Shown piece after piece: positions 39,182-48,426 of a stretch of 64,000 nucleotides of DNA. This DNA comes from Planctomycetaceae bacterium. GTDB lineage: Bacteria > Planctomycetota > Planctomycetia > Pirellulales > UBA7805. The stretch's first letter is position 1, and each line of letters begins with the position of its first letter. The notes beneath the pieces were generated by a model that was given only the letters and a program-made list of their open reading frames with translations, was not told the origin of the DNA and ran no database searches. The position numbers and the translations under genes are program-made. The DNA lies in the NCBI GenBank assembly GCA_902630355.1, contig CACOUL010000005.1, forward strand, positions 55,184 through 119,183. Reading direction: 5' to 3'.

Positions 39182-41149
39182 ATGCCGATCGTTGAGGACA
39201 AACAGCAGACAAAGCTGTTCGACGATGTATTGGAATCGGACTATTTCGATCAAATCTGCGCGACCTTGGATATTGATGACGGACACGCATGGCCAGATAA
39301 CTTTGGCACTAAACTTCTCGAATGGATTGAAAAACAGAACAGCAAACCAATAAAAACGTTGAGCTTATTCTCCGGTCTTGGCGGACTGGATATCGGCTTT
39401 CATGATGCAGGTTTTCAGGTCACAACACTCGTCGAGATTGATGAGCGATTTGCAAAAACACTTGATTCTAATTCTGGCAATACAAAATACCTGGGCGAAT
39501 GTGACGTTTTGTGCATGGACATTCGTGATTTTGATCCAGCAGATATCGATTATGAATTCATAATCGGCGGACCCCCTTGCCAATCTTTTTCCGCAGCAGC
39601 CAGGCGTGCATCGGGGGTAAGCGGCGTGAATGATGACCGGGGCACGCTTTTCAAGGAATATGCACGCTTGTTATCAACTATTCAGCCTAAAGGGTTTTTA
39701 TTTGAAAACGTATACGGCATCACCGGCGCTAATCGCGGCGAGGCTTGGGCCGCTATTCAAGCCGAGTTTGAAGCAGTGGGCTATACGCTTTCTCATAGAA
39801 TATTGGACGCAGCCGATTACGGCGTGCCCCAGCACCGCGAGCGGATGTTTATTGTTGGGCTTCGGAAGGATGTGGACGATTTCCTTTTCCCATACCCCAC
39901 TCATGGCCCCGACGCCCTTGCTGCACGCGGTTTCTACACCGCCGGCGACGCTGTCGATCGCGCGAATGTTTCTAAAGAAGAGCAATCGAAGCGCATTACG
40001 GGCAGGTATGGCGGACTGCTAGAGCAAATACCAGAGGGTCTTAATTACAGCTTTTTTACCGAGAAGATGGGCCACCCCAAACCGGTATTTGCCTGGAGAT
40101 CAAAGTTTTCAGATTTTCTTTACAAGGCTGACCGAAATACACCGGTCCGAACACTCAAAGCCCAGGGCGGGCAATACACCGGGCCATTTCATTGGGACAA
40201 TCGGCCATTCTCGATTTGCGAACTCAAGCGGTTACAAACGTTACCCGACGCATATCAAATCGAAGGTGGCGTGCAGGTCAAAATTCATCAGATCGGCAAC
40301 TCCGTACCACCACAACTGGCAAGAATTCTTGCGATGGCCGTGCGAGATCAAATTTTCCAACACACGATTCCAAGCCCGATCCAATATATGCCACAAAAAA
40401 AACAATTGGGCTTTCGACGGAGAAAACGAGCGCTCACCTCGACTTACCAATCAAAAGCATCGGCCGCTATAGCCGGACTCGAGGCGGCAGAGGCGGACTA
40501 TTGCCTTGAGGCCGGTTGCTATTCAGCAAAACTGACGGCTAACTTTGATTTCTCTGTTACGACAACAAAAAGCGATCTTAAAATTTACGTTACGGCAACC
40601 GATAATGCTTGGAACTTTCATGCAGCGTTAAAGGGAAGCCATTGGAGGAGAAAGGCTTTTCAGCTTTATATCCAACCGATAGATGACTGGAACCTTCCAT
40701 GTAAAGAGGTCATTCTTAGCACAAATGATTTCTCCAATCGCGGATACACCGCAGCGTGGAAAGCATTTGAAGCTGAGTTAATCGCATCGGGGCTCAAAGC
40801 GGACCTGGTTCAACTCTGCGGTTACTATCAATACGAACCAAGCTTCAATGTGCGATTTGTCTCATCGCAAGACACAGCCGAACCACGGTGGAATCGCTTG
40901 GCACTCGTGGTCGAGGGCATTGGAATCCAAAGAACGCTTGAAGAAGAAGAACTAGCTCAACAATGGAATTGCGATTTGGCAGAGGTTTTACCAACCTGCA
41001 TGTTTCTTCGCGACTTGGGATATGAAGTGCGCAACGCAACAACGAATGGTGAGATTCCTCAGGGTCATTTCCTAATACCTTACGCATTTCCCACCCTGAC
41101 ACCTCAAAGTGTTCAGCTAAGAAAGTCTTTAAATAGTGAAGCACTCTAA
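39182..41149 (+). CDS. DNA (cytosine-5) methyltransferase with C-terminal extension
   Basis: A 655-residue protein. Residues about 58-400 are a complete C5 methyltransferase: motif I LFSGLGGLDIGF, motif IV GGPPCQSFSAAARR with the catalytic Cys133, motif VI FENV, motif VIII YGVPQHRERMFIVG, and motif X HQIGNSVPPQLARILA. The remaining 250 residues after PQKKQLGFRRRKRA are unlike the methylase and unrecognised. A short N-terminal part (residues 1-57) precedes the core. Its stop overlaps the next start (TAATG), coupling it to the predicted endonuclease. Composition is more A+T-rich than the genes to the left. It would protect host sites in the restriction system 39182-47481. Confidence 0.93.
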   Translation: MPIVEDKQQTKLFDDVLESDYFDQICATLDIDDGHAWPDNFGTKLLEWIEKQNSKPIKTLSLFSGLGGLDIGFHDAGFQVTTLVEIDERFAKTLDSNSGNTKYLGECDVLCMDIRDFDPADIDYEFIIGGPPCQSFSAAARRASGVSGVNDDRGTLFKEYARLLSTIQPKGFLFENVYGITGANRGEAWAAIQAEFEAVGYTLSHRILDAADYGVPQHRERMFIVGLRKDVDDFLFPYPTHGPDALAARGFYTAGDAVDRANVSKEEQSKRITGRYGGLLEQIPEGLNYSFFTEKMGHPKPVFAWRSKFSDFLYKADRNTPVRTLKAQGGQYTGPFHWDNRPFSICELKRLQTLPDAYQIEGGVQVKIHQIGNSVPPQLARILAMAVRDQIFQHTIPSPIQYMPQKKQLGFRRRKRALTSTYQSKASAAIAGLEAAEADYCLEAGCYSAKLTANFDFSVTTTKSDLKIYVTATDNAWNFHAALKGSHWRRKAFQLYIQPIDDWNLPCKEVILSTNDFSNRGYTAAWKAFEAELIASGLKADLVQLCGYYQYEPSFNVRFVSSQDTAEPRWNRLALVVEGIGIQRTLEEEELAQQWNCDLAEVLPTCMFLRDLGYEVRNATTNGEIPQGHFLIPYAFPTLTPQSVQLRKSLNSEAL

Positions 41150-42486
41150 TGGCAAAAAAACCATCAAAACGGGCTTCTGATCACTGCTTAAGGATCTATG
41201 AGACACACTCTGAACTGCATCTAGGCGACGATCAACCACAGATATTCATAGAAGGGCCCCAATCAGAACATGCGAAAAAAAGGTACGAAAAGATAAAGCT
41301 TGAGTTCGAACATGGCTTTCTCGACAACGTGATTAATGAAGTTAAATCGCAACCTTTAACACTACAGCTTACAGATAGCAATGTGGCCGCGGAGCTCAGC
41401 GACCTTGTTAATGCCGTTACCAGCGAAGTCGGCCGAGCAATTGTAGCTCTCACAGTGATGCAACTATGCATCAAGCATATCTGCCCCGACCAAAGTATCC
41501 GATTGCATAAGGGCGCCACAGGGCAGGGGCGAAATTTTGGCTGGTGCGAAGGCTTGTCAATGCGATCTTTAGATAAGCATTACGTAACGCCAACACTGCG
41601 AAAACATAACTTGCTTAAATTAAACAACGACGGGTTCATGATGACCCGTACACTAGCAGAAAATTACCCTTACTCTCGCTTTTACAAGGCAGCCATTCGA
41701 GGCGGTCGCTCTCATTGGCTAACAGTTATTGAGGCAATTGACTCGAGAAAAGCAGAGGCCCTTCCCTCGCTTAAATCCCTCATCGCCTTGCTTCTAAACC
41801 GAACAGACAATTTCTTAAAACTTGCAAAATCAACAATGAAGATTTCTGCGATATCGGCAAAGAAATTTGACAATGCGGTAGACCTAGTAGATTTCTATCT
41901 ATCTCTGTTCACAAACTCGTCCTACGCTGCCCGTTTGTTTGAGATTGCCATCCACAGTTTTTTTCAAGCACTCGATGAACAAAAAGCCAATCCTTACATA
42001 CTCAAACCGCTGTGCCAAATGCGATCGGCAAACAAAAAGCATGGCAACATTGCAGATGTCGAACTACTGTTCGCCAAAGACAAGCTATCTATCGCAGAAG
42101 CGTGGGATGTAAAATATGGCAAGTCTTATCTGCGCGATGAATTGGAGGAATTATCGGATAAATTAGAAAACCATCCTGAAACCAGGGTTGCCGGCTTCAT
42201 CACCGACGAAGACCCATTGAATCGCAAGGAAATTAATACCAGAAAGATGGAGATTGAAGAGTTACATGACGTTGAGATCTCCCTATGCTCGTTCAAAGAA
42301 TTCATACAACTTAAAACTAGCTCACTTGATGGCGAATCAAGAAAATATCTTCCGCAGCTATGGCTTACAGCATTCACCGAATCACTCTGCCAGCAGCGAA
42401 GAGAAATCGCCCCAATTGATGAACCATGTGACGCGTGGGTGGCTGAGCTAAAGCAATTCCTCAAACATTACGCTGATCACAAATAA
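41149..42486 (+). CDS. Predicted restriction endonuclease, PD-(D/E)XK type
   Basis: A 445-residue protein not matching a named family in my reading. Residues about 260-330 have the layout of a PD-(D/E)XK nuclease: Glu265 in the helix RLFEIAIHSFF, Asp303 in GNIADVELLF, and Asp320-Val-Lys322 in AEAWDVKYGKSY. The first 250 residues are mostly helical and may recognise DNA. Its start overlaps the methyltransferase stop by one base, the usual arrangement for a type II endonuclease partner. Sequence specificity cannot be predicted. It converges on the DUF4420 gene with a 33-nt gap. Confidence 0.65.
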   Translation: MAKKPSKRASDHCLRIYETHSELHLGDDQPQIFIEGPQSEHAKKRYEKIKLEFEHGFLDNVINEVKSQPLTLQLTDSNVAAELSDLVNAVTSEVGRAIVALTVMQLCIKHICPDQSIRLHKGATGQGRNFGWCEGLSMRSLDKHYVTPTLRKHNLLKLNNDGFMMTRTLAENYPYSRFYKAAIRGGRSHWLTVIEAIDSRKAEALPSLKSLIALLLNRTDNFLKLAKSTMKISAISAKKFDNAVDLVDFYLSLFTNSSYAARLFEIAIHSFFQALDEQKANPYILKPLCQMRSANKKHGNIADVELLFAKDKLSIAEAWDVKYGKSYLRDELEELSDKLENHPETRVAGFITDEDPLNRKEINTRKMEIEELHDVEISLCSFKEFIQLKTSSLDGESRKYLPQLWLTAFTESLCQQRREIAPIDEPCDAWVAELKQFLKHYADHK

Positions 42487-42519
42487 ATCTAGCTTGCGAT
42501 ATTAAGAATTGCTTGATTC

Positions 42520-43512
42520 TCAAAAGCTGCTCGAAGCAAATTCAAACAATTTACCGTCTACAGCCGTCTTCATCTTTGCCGGCACTGCGTGATCTAGGTC
42601 CACTGAAAAACGGACCTGTGTGACACCGCGTGGAATCTCACAATCAATTTTCGGCACATTGCGTGCATCATAAAATTGAAGCGACTGCTTTGCGTGTTGC
42701 ATATCGTAGGCTGTTGTTCGCTTTGAATTCCACTGTTCTCCGAGTGCCTCAAGGCAGATTTGCTCAAGCTTCAGCTGAAGATCTCCATCTGACGCTGCAA
42801 TTCTACGAACGTCTTCCCAAAGGTCATGGACAGTTTTTCCCGACGGTGATGACTGAAGCATCACCGATGCGATGGCCTCCTCAATATTCTCAGGTGGGTG
42901 GGTCTGCTCGTAAGAAAACTGGTGTGCTCTGTTGGTTGTCGACGTTGCTTTCACCTCGAGTCGCTGATTCTCGTGCGAAAAATCAAAAACATCCTTGTTC
43001 CGCGCATGCCACGCGCGAAGCCAAAATATTGGATCGTTTGCCTGCGTTATAAGAAAGAGTTCGGCCCACAGACCGATCACGCTGCGCTTGGCTGGATGGC
43101 CAATAGCGCGAAAGAGCTCAGCCAGCTGCATCACAACCTTTTGCACTTCATCGCTTTTCGTTGCCGCAAGAAGCTGGGAGAGCACAAATGAATCGAGGAT
43201 TCCGAGAAAATATTCCTGAAGCATGACTTCTTTCGCAGTACACCTCAGGATAGTGAAATAACCCTCAATCACTTTCCCGTCTTGATTCTCGATTTGACAG
43301 TTCATCTCACGCACATGTAAATTCTCGAGGCTTAAAGCCAGAGACATGGTTTCAGTAGATGGCTGTGCCCTCATTAACACAGCTGGACACCCATCCGAAT
43401 CTTTCGCTAAAAGGCACCGTTCGCCCGGATCGATTCGCAATCCGACAAAAAACAGCGGCCCTTTTTTAGCATTCGGCTTTTCCAGATTTTTGAAATCAGC
43501 TGTAAGACTCAT
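42520..43512 (-). CDS. PD-(D/E)XK motif protein, DUF4420-like
   Basis: A 330-residue protein. The nuclease-like core has Glu151 in IGLWAELFLI, Asp177 in KDVFDFSHE, and Glu186-Val-Lys188 in QRLEVKATST, the arrangement of DUF4420 proteins that accompany Z1 helicases and MORC-like ATPases in restriction systems. It may cut DNA or only bind it. The stop of the Z1 gene lies 12 nt upstream on the same strand, so it is the last gene of the three-gene unit MORC-Z1-DUF4420. Confidence 0.8.
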   Translation of the reverse strand: MSLTADFKNLEKPNAKKGPLFFVGLRIDPGERCLLAKDSDGCPAVLMRAQPSTETMSLALSLENLHVREMNCQIENQDGKVIEGYFTILRCTAKEVMLQEYFLGILDSFVLSQLLAATKSDEVQKVVMQLAELFRAIGHPAKRSVIGLWAELFLITQANDPIFWLRAWHARNKDVFDFSHENQRLEVKATSTTNRAHQFSYEQTHPPENIEEAIASVMLQSSPSGKTVHDLWEDVRRIAASDGDLQLKLEQICLEALGEQWNSKRTTAYDMQHAKQSLQFYDARNVPKIDCEIPRGVTQVRFSVDLDHAVPAKMKTAVDGKLFEFASSSF

Positions 43513-43524
43513 GGGAAATGGGCG

Positions 43525-45855
43525 TTAAGCGTTAGGCCCTCCCTGCGGCTGAACTACGAATGATTTGGGCCGCCTCATCCAGATGGCGGGAAGTAACATA
43601 TCAGGCCCCAATATTTCACCACCATCTTTCACTTTCTTCCTTGGGCGGATGTTATGAATTTGCACGGCGACCTCATTGGTCCCGTGGATTTCGGTATCAC
43701 CGGGATAAACTTCACCTTTTCCATATTTTTTTGTTTTTGGATTCGCTCCCATAAAAAAAGCACTTAGTTCGATTTCTTTATCCTCACGCTTGGCGTCACG
43801 CTCTCTGGTTTCGCCCTGACTCATCTGAAAAATAGTACACCTTGCATCAGGGTTTTCGTCGAGAAGGTTTTTTATTGCCATTAGTCGGCTAACCCAGCCT
43901 TCTTTGACATCATCGAACATTTTAATCTTGGCAAGCAACTCTTCGTACACTCGCCGCAGCGGCATGTCTTTTGCATTTTTTACTTTTTGAATGTCGCTGC
44001 GGTTCGAATGACCAGAAGTGTCCTCGACGAGCGAAATCGACGCAAGAAATCTTTCAATCAACGCGTTGTTTTCCTTCGCAATCTCTACGTTGCATACACG
44101 TTTTGGCTTCCACCAAGCGTCACCTCGATCACGAAACCAATCGTTTGCAACCACATTTTTACGACATGGTTTAAGTGCAAGGTTAAGCACAAATCTTCTG
44201 AACATTTCGTTTAAAGGGCGGCCCTCGCGATTGTTGCTCTGCAATCGATCACGAATACTCTGTTCATGCTCAACATACGCTTCATAGGCCGCGATTTTCT
44301 CTTGCCGCATGAATACTCGAATGAGGCCTAAATAACCACTTTTATAGCCGAAGAATCGAGCTCGTTGTTGAATCGTGTCGGCGTTGCCGACACCGATTTT
44401 TCGCGGCATGTAAGTCACCGTCAGTCCTTTGACTGTAAATCCGCGGTCAAGACTTTGGCCACCAATCAATATCCAGGCATATCCCCCCGACCAAGGCACT
44501 GATTCCAAATCTTGATCCGAATTTAGAATTAGTATCCGTGTTCCTTTAATCGCCTGCCTCAATAGATTGTTATGCAATAATTTTTCGAATGCTGGCAACT
44601 CGTTGCATGTTTTTGCCAAATCATGATATTCCTCCTTAAACAAATCTAATAAAGCAATTTTATCCTCGGGTGTATCCTCGTCCGAAAGTATTGACACCCA
44701 AACATCCCTAATGGACTTTACCCAGTTCCCATAATCGCTGTGGGGTTGCTTCAAATAATCTGGGTGAATCATCATTGAGCGATGTTCTGGTATTTTTTCA
44801 CCCTGCCTTCTTGCCCAAATGCCTACAGCAACGCCAATAAAGAAGGCGGCCATTGCCCGTTTCAATGTTGTTGGCGGTGAATCTAGATAGTTGTCGTCCT
44901 CAGGTATTTCGCTGGCTGGTATTACACCAACATATGGCGAATTTGGAGCGAATAAAGTTTGCCCACCGACGTAACCCTCGCCAGGTTCAAGCACCTCGGC
45001 AAAGCTGGGGGATAGCTTGTCAAGAATATTAAGGAACAAAATAGCTTGAGGTGTGGCCGTATATTGCAGATAAGTACATCGACTTAGACAATTTCGGACC
45101 ATCTCGATCCGACGATAGGTTGTGCTCTCCTCGTTTCGACGAACAAGTGTATTTAGACTTGCTTGATCACCCTCGTCGTCAATTATTAGTGCGGGAACTG
45201 TGCTAAACCCCCGGTCACTGATTGCCCTTAAAATCTCGGCCAAGTTTCGCAAATGTACATGATGCTTCAGGACTGTGATGAGTACAGTTTTCTTTTCTTC
45301 GTGCGGTATATCGGCATCGTCCCACTCACTAAACAAATTGCACATAAGTTCAGCGTCATCTTCGCGAGGGTTAGAAAAATGCATCCACGGAGTAAAAGGA
45401 CTTTCAGAAAAATTGAGATCCGACGTTAGCCGATTTCTTGACTGCTCTGTGAGCAGTGTAGAAATACCTGCTATGACAACAACTAATTGGTAGTTGTTGT
45501 CATTTGCGAGTGCGACGACAGTTGTGAACGAGGACGTTTTTCCGCTCTGCACATAGCCCATGACTAGCCCGGTTTCAGATTTCTCGTCCCCATCTGGCGG
45601 AACGCACCGCGAGAGGATACGACGCGATTCGTCAAGCAAGGTCTGTTGGGCATCAAGATCTTCACCTCGCAATCGCTTTACAACATCCATGCATTCATTA
45701 CCCACCTCTGGCTGCCATTGCGCATTTTGTGGTAGCGATGACTTGGAACATTGAATTTCAACGGGGCTTTTGCTTGTCATAGGGCTCTCGACCTCGCAAT
45801 CCTTTAAGAAACTTTGAATGGAACTTTCCTCTCGACACTTCCTACTAACGAGCAT
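43525..45855 (-). CDS. Z1-domain superfamily II helicase-like ATPase
   Basis: A 776-residue protein with Walker A GYVQSGKTSSF (residues 100-110), Walker B-like LIIDDEGDQASL, the SF2 motif YLQYTATPQA, and the Z1 signature WILIGGQSLDRGFTVKGLTV followed by QQRARFFGYKSGY. Z1 proteins are superfamily II ATPases that occur with methylases and MORC/MutL-like ATPases in predicted restriction systems, where they probably move on DNA. The start could instead be the Met at 45780. It lies 57 nt downstream of the MORC gene and 12 nt upstream of the DUF4420 gene. Confidence 0.88.
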   Translation of the reverse strand: MLVSRKCREESSIQSFLKDCEVESPMTSKSPVEIQCSKSSLPQNAQWQPEVGNECMDVVKRLRGEDLDAQQTLLDESRRILSRCVPPDGDEKSETGLVMGYVQSGKTSSFTTVVALANDNNYQLVVVIAGISTLLTEQSRNRLTSDLNFSESPFTPWMHFSNPREDDAELMCNLFSEWDDADIPHEEKKTVLITVLKHHVHLRNLAEILRAISDRGFSTVPALIIDDEGDQASLNTLVRRNEESTTYRRIEMVRNCLSRCTYLQYTATPQAILFLNILDKLSPSFAEVLEPGEGYVGGQTLFAPNSPYVGVIPASEIPEDDNYLDSPPTTLKRAMAAFFIGVAVGIWARRQGEKIPEHRSMMIHPDYLKQPHSDYGNWVKSIRDVWVSILSDEDTPEDKIALLDLFKEEYHDLAKTCNELPAFEKLLHNNLLRQAIKGTRILILNSDQDLESVPWSGGYAWILIGGQSLDRGFTVKGLTVTYMPRKIGVGNADTIQQRARFFGYKSGYLGLIRVFMRQEKIAAYEAYVEHEQSIRDRLQSNNREGRPLNEMFRRFVLNLALKPCRKNVVANDWFRDRGDAWWKPKRVCNVEIAKENNALIERFLASISLVEDTSGHSNRSDIQKVKNAKDMPLRRVYEELLAKIKMFDDVKEGWVSRLMAIKNLLDENPDARCTIFQMSQGETRERDAKREDKEIELSAFFMGANPKTKKYGKGEVYPGDTEIHGTNEVAVQIHNIRPRKKVKDGGEILGPDMLLPAIWMRRPKSFVVQPQGGPNA

Positions 45856-45912
45856 TCAAAAATGTTTTTCGGCTTTTTCTTAATTTTATTTATTTTTCGA
45901 CATCCACTCTTT

Positions 45913-47481
45913 TCAGGTATGACAAAGCACGTGTTTTAAAATCTTATTTACGTTGATGCGAACTTGACCAACACCTCCTCCAGAATCGCGGGCTATTTTT
46001 TCCGCAATTCCAAGGGCAGCGGCGACACGGAGCATCGGCTCCAGTTTACCTACATCTGCACCCACAAACCGTTCCATAAATGGATGCGCGAGCGATAACC
46101 GAAGGCCTACCACCTCAACATTTTTTCCTTCGGGAGTGTGGCTTTTCTTCACACTGTCAGAAACATCGAGCCATGTGCCGACTGCCGGATCCTCTGTGAC
46201 TTGGAGTACGACTTCCCAATTTCTCTCACTAAAGGCTACTTTGATTAATCTTTTTTTCAAAAGGCCGACATGGGCCAGCCTCGCTTTTTTATGCTCTTTT
46301 GGAACGGTTTTAGAGAGCCGTTCTGCGACTGGTGGCAATTCACATTCGATAGCATCTGCAGTATTTTCAACGGCCTCTTCTGCTGCCTCTTGCAGCTGCT
46401 TTTTTGTTGGCTTTGCTCTGAAATTGTTCCCTTGGCTCAAAAGTCGTAGTGGCTTTTTATTGAGCTCTTCTTTTAATAGATCGAGAAAAGCGTTCTCCTC
46501 GTCCCCCCATTGAAATCCATCTTTCGTGTGCGATACGTCAAAGCCTTCTAAGTGAATTTCTCCAAAAAGTCGTTGAGAGAGAAACTTATTTACGTCGCCG
46601 CAAACCTCCCTAGGTTTGTATTTTTCATCAAAGCTGCCCTGAATAAGTCGTTTTCGGCGAAAAAGTGAAAATCCACTTTCCGAGGCTTTCATCTTTGCTC
46701 GAAGCGCGACAAATCCTGTCGCCCTCAGACCATCTCCAAAATCAAAGTCGATTTCTTTTCGCCACTCTTTATTTTTTCCGCGCGGCTCATGTTTGTTCGT
46801 ATACTCCGGAGCGTGGAGTATTTCTGGTAACTCATATGCTAATTCCTCGCCGTTTAAAATAAGTCGTAGCGTGCCTTCCCGAGTGAACACCCGGTAAATT
46901 TCGGTCAGGTGACTTTTTATTTTCCCAAGCGTTCGTCCCCCCTTCGGGATGTGATGCAAATAAGTCAGTTCGATCTCGGTAAAATGTGTCTCGGCTTTTG
47001 CTTTGCGGCGATGCACCCGCAGTTCCTCGATCTCATCTTCTACAATTTTATCAATGTCAAATTCAATGGTGTTCTCTTCCGTTTCCCCCAGAGCCGAGGT
47101 CCGCACAGACCAATAGGGAGAAAACCAACAAGCCGCAGACTTCATGCCCATGCCAAATTCGCATAGCCCAGACCGGTCGCTCGGCGCTTGGGCGGGTCGA
47201 AACGCGCGAGGAAAGTCTTTTCTTGAAATGCCTGCCGCATTATCTCGAATTGTGATGACGCCCTCATCATTCGAATCAATGTCGATCTCAACTACAAGCT
47301 GTTCACTGCCGTCGTTTAGTCGCTTAAGTTTTCCGCGATTGGCAATGAAGCTCTGAATCGAGTTGTCTACAAATTCAGCCAAAGCAAACCATGGCTTGTA
47401 GTTGAGGTTTTTGAGTACCGACAGCACACTCACCCCTGGCCGGATATTTACTTTATTTGCCGTGCTGCTCTTCTTGGCCAT
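45913..47481 (-). CDS. MORC/MutL-like GHKL ATPase of a restriction system
   Basis: A 522-residue ATPase of the Hsp90/MutL/histidine kinase fold. GHKL motifs: N-box ALAEFVDNSIQS (Glu36, Asp39, Asn40), IRDNAAGIS (80-85) and the lid GLCEFGMGMKSAACW (105-119). The second domain around residues 200-330 resembles the S5-type domain of the family. Residues 370-522 are helical and unknown. Prokaryotic MORC-like ATPases of this type form predicted clamps in restriction systems together with Z1 helicases (Iyer, Abhiman and Aravind, 2008). It is the first gene of the minus-strand unit. Confidence 0.85.
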   Translation of the reverse strand: MAKKSSTANKVNIRPGVSVLSVLKNLNYKPWFALAEFVDNSIQSFIANRGKLKRLNDGSEQLVVEIDIDSNDEGVITIRDNAAGISRKDFPRAFRPAQAPSDRSGLCEFGMGMKSAACWFSPYWSVRTSALGETEENTIEFDIDKIVEDEIEELRVHRRKAKAETHFTEIELTYLHHIPKGGRTLGKIKSHLTEIYRVFTREGTLRLILNGEELAYELPEILHAPEYTNKHEPRGKNKEWRKEIDFDFGDGLRATGFVALRAKMKASESGFSLFRRKRLIQGSFDEKYKPREVCGDVNKFLSQRLFGEIHLEGFDVSHTKDGFQWGDEENAFLDLLKEELNKKPLRLLSQGNNFRAKPTKKQLQEAAEEAVENTADAIECELPPVAERLSKTVPKEHKKARLAHVGLLKKRLIKVAFSERNWEVVLQVTEDPAVGTWLDVSDSVKKSHTPEGKNVEVVGLRLSLAHPFMERFVGADVGKLEPMLRVAAALGIAEKIARDSGGGVGQVRINVNKILKHVLCHT

Positions 47482-47662
47482 GGCTATCTTTCTTACTTAT
47501 GCATCTCATCGATTTGCAGGTTAATCAAGAAAATGGTGTATTTAATGACTGAGCGTAACTGCTGTACTTTTTGGCATGTTAGGATTCATTCCAAATGAGG
47601 CATTATGATTCAACTAGCGTTCCACATTCTATAGGGGGCAACCCGAACCCCGATTGCACAAA

Positions 47663-48400
47663 TCACTGCGGCAACTCGCACAACTCGGTCAGCCGTAAAA
47701 ATATCTGCATGAACTCCTGCAGCGACATCGAGGGTAAATTCGCACCGGGTCCGAACTCCACTGATCCATGCCACGCAACCATAAAGGTCCGCATCTCCTC
47801 GCGCAGGTTTTCCTCGGTCAGTAAGTGACGTGCCATCTCAAGGGCTTCGTCAGCCGTGAGAAAATCCTCTTCCGGTGGTTCGCTCTCAAGCGATTCTGCG
47901 CGGTTGGCCACCGCCTCGTCTGCCGCGCTGGTGACCCGCTTCCAAGCGTCTTGTGGATACGACATCACTTCAGAAAATTCTTTCCGCCCCTGAGGAAACT
48001 GCATTAACAACTTCGCATACGCCGCGACGTTTTCCTCAATATTTTCGCCTAAAAAGTGACTCGGCAATAAGAATGTGGGGCATGAGCCACCCTTGCGAAG
48101 CTCGAACAGTGGCTGCAGACATTGCTCAGGAATAAAAGATTCTGCCCATTCGAAGACTCCGAGCTGCCGGATCGATTGCGTAAAGGGATTGAGCGAAAAT
48201 TCAACAATCGGATCGCGTCCTTCTTCCTTCAGCTCACCATCGACACACACAATGGTCAGCGTTGGCCCGTAGGGATTGATAATCCCATCGCCATAGAGAG
48301 CGGTGGGAAATGCAGTCTGAATTTTCTCGGGCCCTGATTCGATCGGCTCGTCGAACAATTCGATGCTGCAGATCCCAGTTTTACTCTTAATAGGTGTCAT
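47663..48400 (-). CDS. Unknown 245-residue protein
   Basis: I do not recognise this protein. The first half (ICSIELFDEPIE, TLTIVCVDGELKEEG, FEWAESFIPEQC) looks alpha/beta; the second half is acidic and helical (SLESEPPEEDFLTADEALEMARHLL). It has no signal peptide or membrane span. Its start lies 26 nt from the end of the PD-(D/E)XK-like gene 48427-49776 on the same strand, and it is the last gene of the minus-strand cluster 47663-51027. Confidence 0.65.
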   Translation of the reverse strand: MTPIKSKTGICSIELFDEPIESGPEKIQTAFPTALYGDGIINPYGPTLTIVCVDGELKEEGRDPIVEFSLNPFTQSIRQLGVFEWAESFIPEQCLQPLFELRKGGSCPTFLLPSHFLGENIEENVAAYAKLLMQFPQGRKEFSEVMSYPQDAWKRVTSAADEAVANRAESLESEPPEEDFLTADEALEMARHLLTEENLREEMRTFMVAWHGSVEFGPGANLPSMSLQEFMQIFLRLTELCELPQ

Positions 48401-48426
48401 TCAAGCATTCCTGATTCTGAACGAGG

